Part shown: positions 63,514 to 64,000 of the stretch, one piece after another
How the letters are laid out: each line of letters opens with the position of its first letter
Position numbering within the stretch: the stretch's first letter is position 1
DNA from: Bacillus aerolatus
GTDB lineage: Bacteria; Bacillota; Bacilli; Bacillales; Domibacillaceae
Assembly: GCF_009183655.1 (NCBI RefSeq)
Contig: NZ_WEIO01000007.1
Location: 124,001-188,000, forward strand
Direction: 5' to 3'
DNA length: 64,000 nucleotides
Position numbers and translations under genes: made by a program
Notes under the pieces: generated by a model
Databases searched by the model: none
Told to the model about the DNA's origin: nothing
Seen by the model: the letters and a program-made list of their open reading frames with translations, nothing else

Positions 63514-64000
63514 ATGCAAAGTCAAAATTTGCAGGGTGCCCAAGAGCTTTTGTGTATTAATGCAGAGAAAGTATATGACTGGGTCATTCTGCAAAATACA
63601 GTAAACCAAAACGTTCTTGCAGGCGCTCTAGGTTTACCTGCAGGTTTTAACCCATGTGATCCTAGTGTAACCAACCTTACGACAAGATGTTTCTTAGTAG
63701 ATGAAGATGGAGATCCACTTCCGGTAAATGCTGAGGTTGAGGTGGAGGAAATTGAAGAAAGAGAAGACAGAACGTTCGTTATTGACGGCGCACTTGTCAC
63801 GTTACAAAGAGTAACATTTTTAAAGCCTCTATGCGTAAGAGTGGAAATTAGCGGTGTTGCTGGAACAACACCTTTTGTAGGAGTCACGGATCCTATTGGA
63901 ATTGAAATACCGGAATCTGTTTTCTTATGTGCACCTGAAGGAACTCGGCTCGTTGTTCGGCTTACGGATGTAGATTGTAGTGTGCGGATCAATTGTACAG
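63514..64000 (+). CDS. Spore-coat-like protein, 3' truncated by window edge
   Basis: At least 162 residues, open at the end. MQSQNLQGAQELLCINAEKV, then YDWVILQNTVNQNVLAG, an acidic EVEVEEIEERED stretch, and beta-rich strands with spaced Cys (CDPS, RCFLVDEDG, PLCVRVEIS, VFLCAPEG). The KVYDWV word and Cys pattern are familiar from spore coat/exosporium proteins of Bacillus. AAAGGAG precedes ATG 63514. Divergent from the coiled-coil gene with a sigma-K-like promoter. Confidence 0.75.
   Translation, partial: MQSQNLQGAQELLCINAEKVYDWVILQNTVNQNVLAGALGLPAGFNPCDPSVTNLTTRCFLVDEDGDPLPVNAEVEVEEIEEREDRTFVIDGALVTLQRVTFLKPLCVRVEISGVAGTTPFVGVTDPIGIEIPESVFLCAPEGTRLVVRLTDVDCSVRINCT

Noticed and set aside
63522-63992. 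156-codon minus-strand ORF at the window end
   Set aside because: It is the antisense shadow of the plus-strand coat-like gene at 63514, which has the good ribosome site, σK-like promoter and coat-like composition.

Overview
This is a chromosomal window from a spore-forming, low-to-mid GC Bacillaceae bacterium. The evidence is the Bacillus-type gene order polA-mutM-ytaF-coaE-gapB-speD-nrdR-dnaB-dnaI-thrS-infC-rpmI-rplT-ysdA-ysdC, a thrS T-box, strong Shine-Dalgarno sites with frequent TTG/GTG starts, the small acid-soluble spore protein gene sspN, and spore-surface genes behind sigma-K-like promoters. I cannot name the species. The iron-encapsulin locus resembles the one known from Quasibacillus/Bacillus-type Firmicutes.

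Layout. 1-18 kb is conserved housekeeping: DNA repair and replication, coenzyme A, gluconeogenic GapB, spermidine, ribonucleotide reductase control, threonyl-tRNA synthetase, IF3/L35/L20, and an M42 aminopeptidase. It is interrupted by a small Xre-regulator/membrane-protein pair and by Bacillaceae interspersed repeats (a ~145 bp hairpin element at 4.8 kb, and full or partial 125 bp units at 17.2-18.1 kb flanking a CHY zinc-finger gene). 18-20 kb holds YueI and a small membrane-protein operon. 20-38 kb is signalling and stress: three near-identical HAMP-GAF-histidine kinase-receiver hybrids, a CheR methyltransferase and a receiver-PAS-kinase protein. A VbhA/Fic toxin-antitoxin pair and a GbsR-OpuA glycine betaine uptake locus sit between kinase copies 1 and 2.

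38-49 kb is cell-surface and accessory: an S-layer-anchored metallo-beta-lactamase-fold protein with degraded metal sites, sspN (missed by ORF-length cut-offs), an SLH-SH3-amidase autolysin, an FAD oxidase with a half-size MFS protein, lipoproteins, an orphan Mur-ligase-like enzyme, and an M48 protease fused to ankyrin repeats next to an RDD membrane protein. 49-55 kb has a TetR/MFS efflux pair and the bioY-yhfT-yhfS operon with a likely BirA operator.

55-57.4 kb is an iron-storage encapsulin operon read right to left: IMEF-type cargo with a C-terminal targeting tail, shell protein, and 2Fe-2S ferredoxin with an N-terminal targeting tag. It converges on an unknown gene with a strong Fur box. 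58-64 kb is a spore-surface cluster: a Cys/His-rich coat-like protein whose promoter region is tandemly duplicated, a ~980-residue repeat-built coiled-coil protein translationally coupled to a JAMM/MPN metalloprotease, and a divergent coat-like gene running off the window. The promoters share CATANNNTA boxes. The coiled-coil/JAMM pair is my best candidate for an undescribed system.
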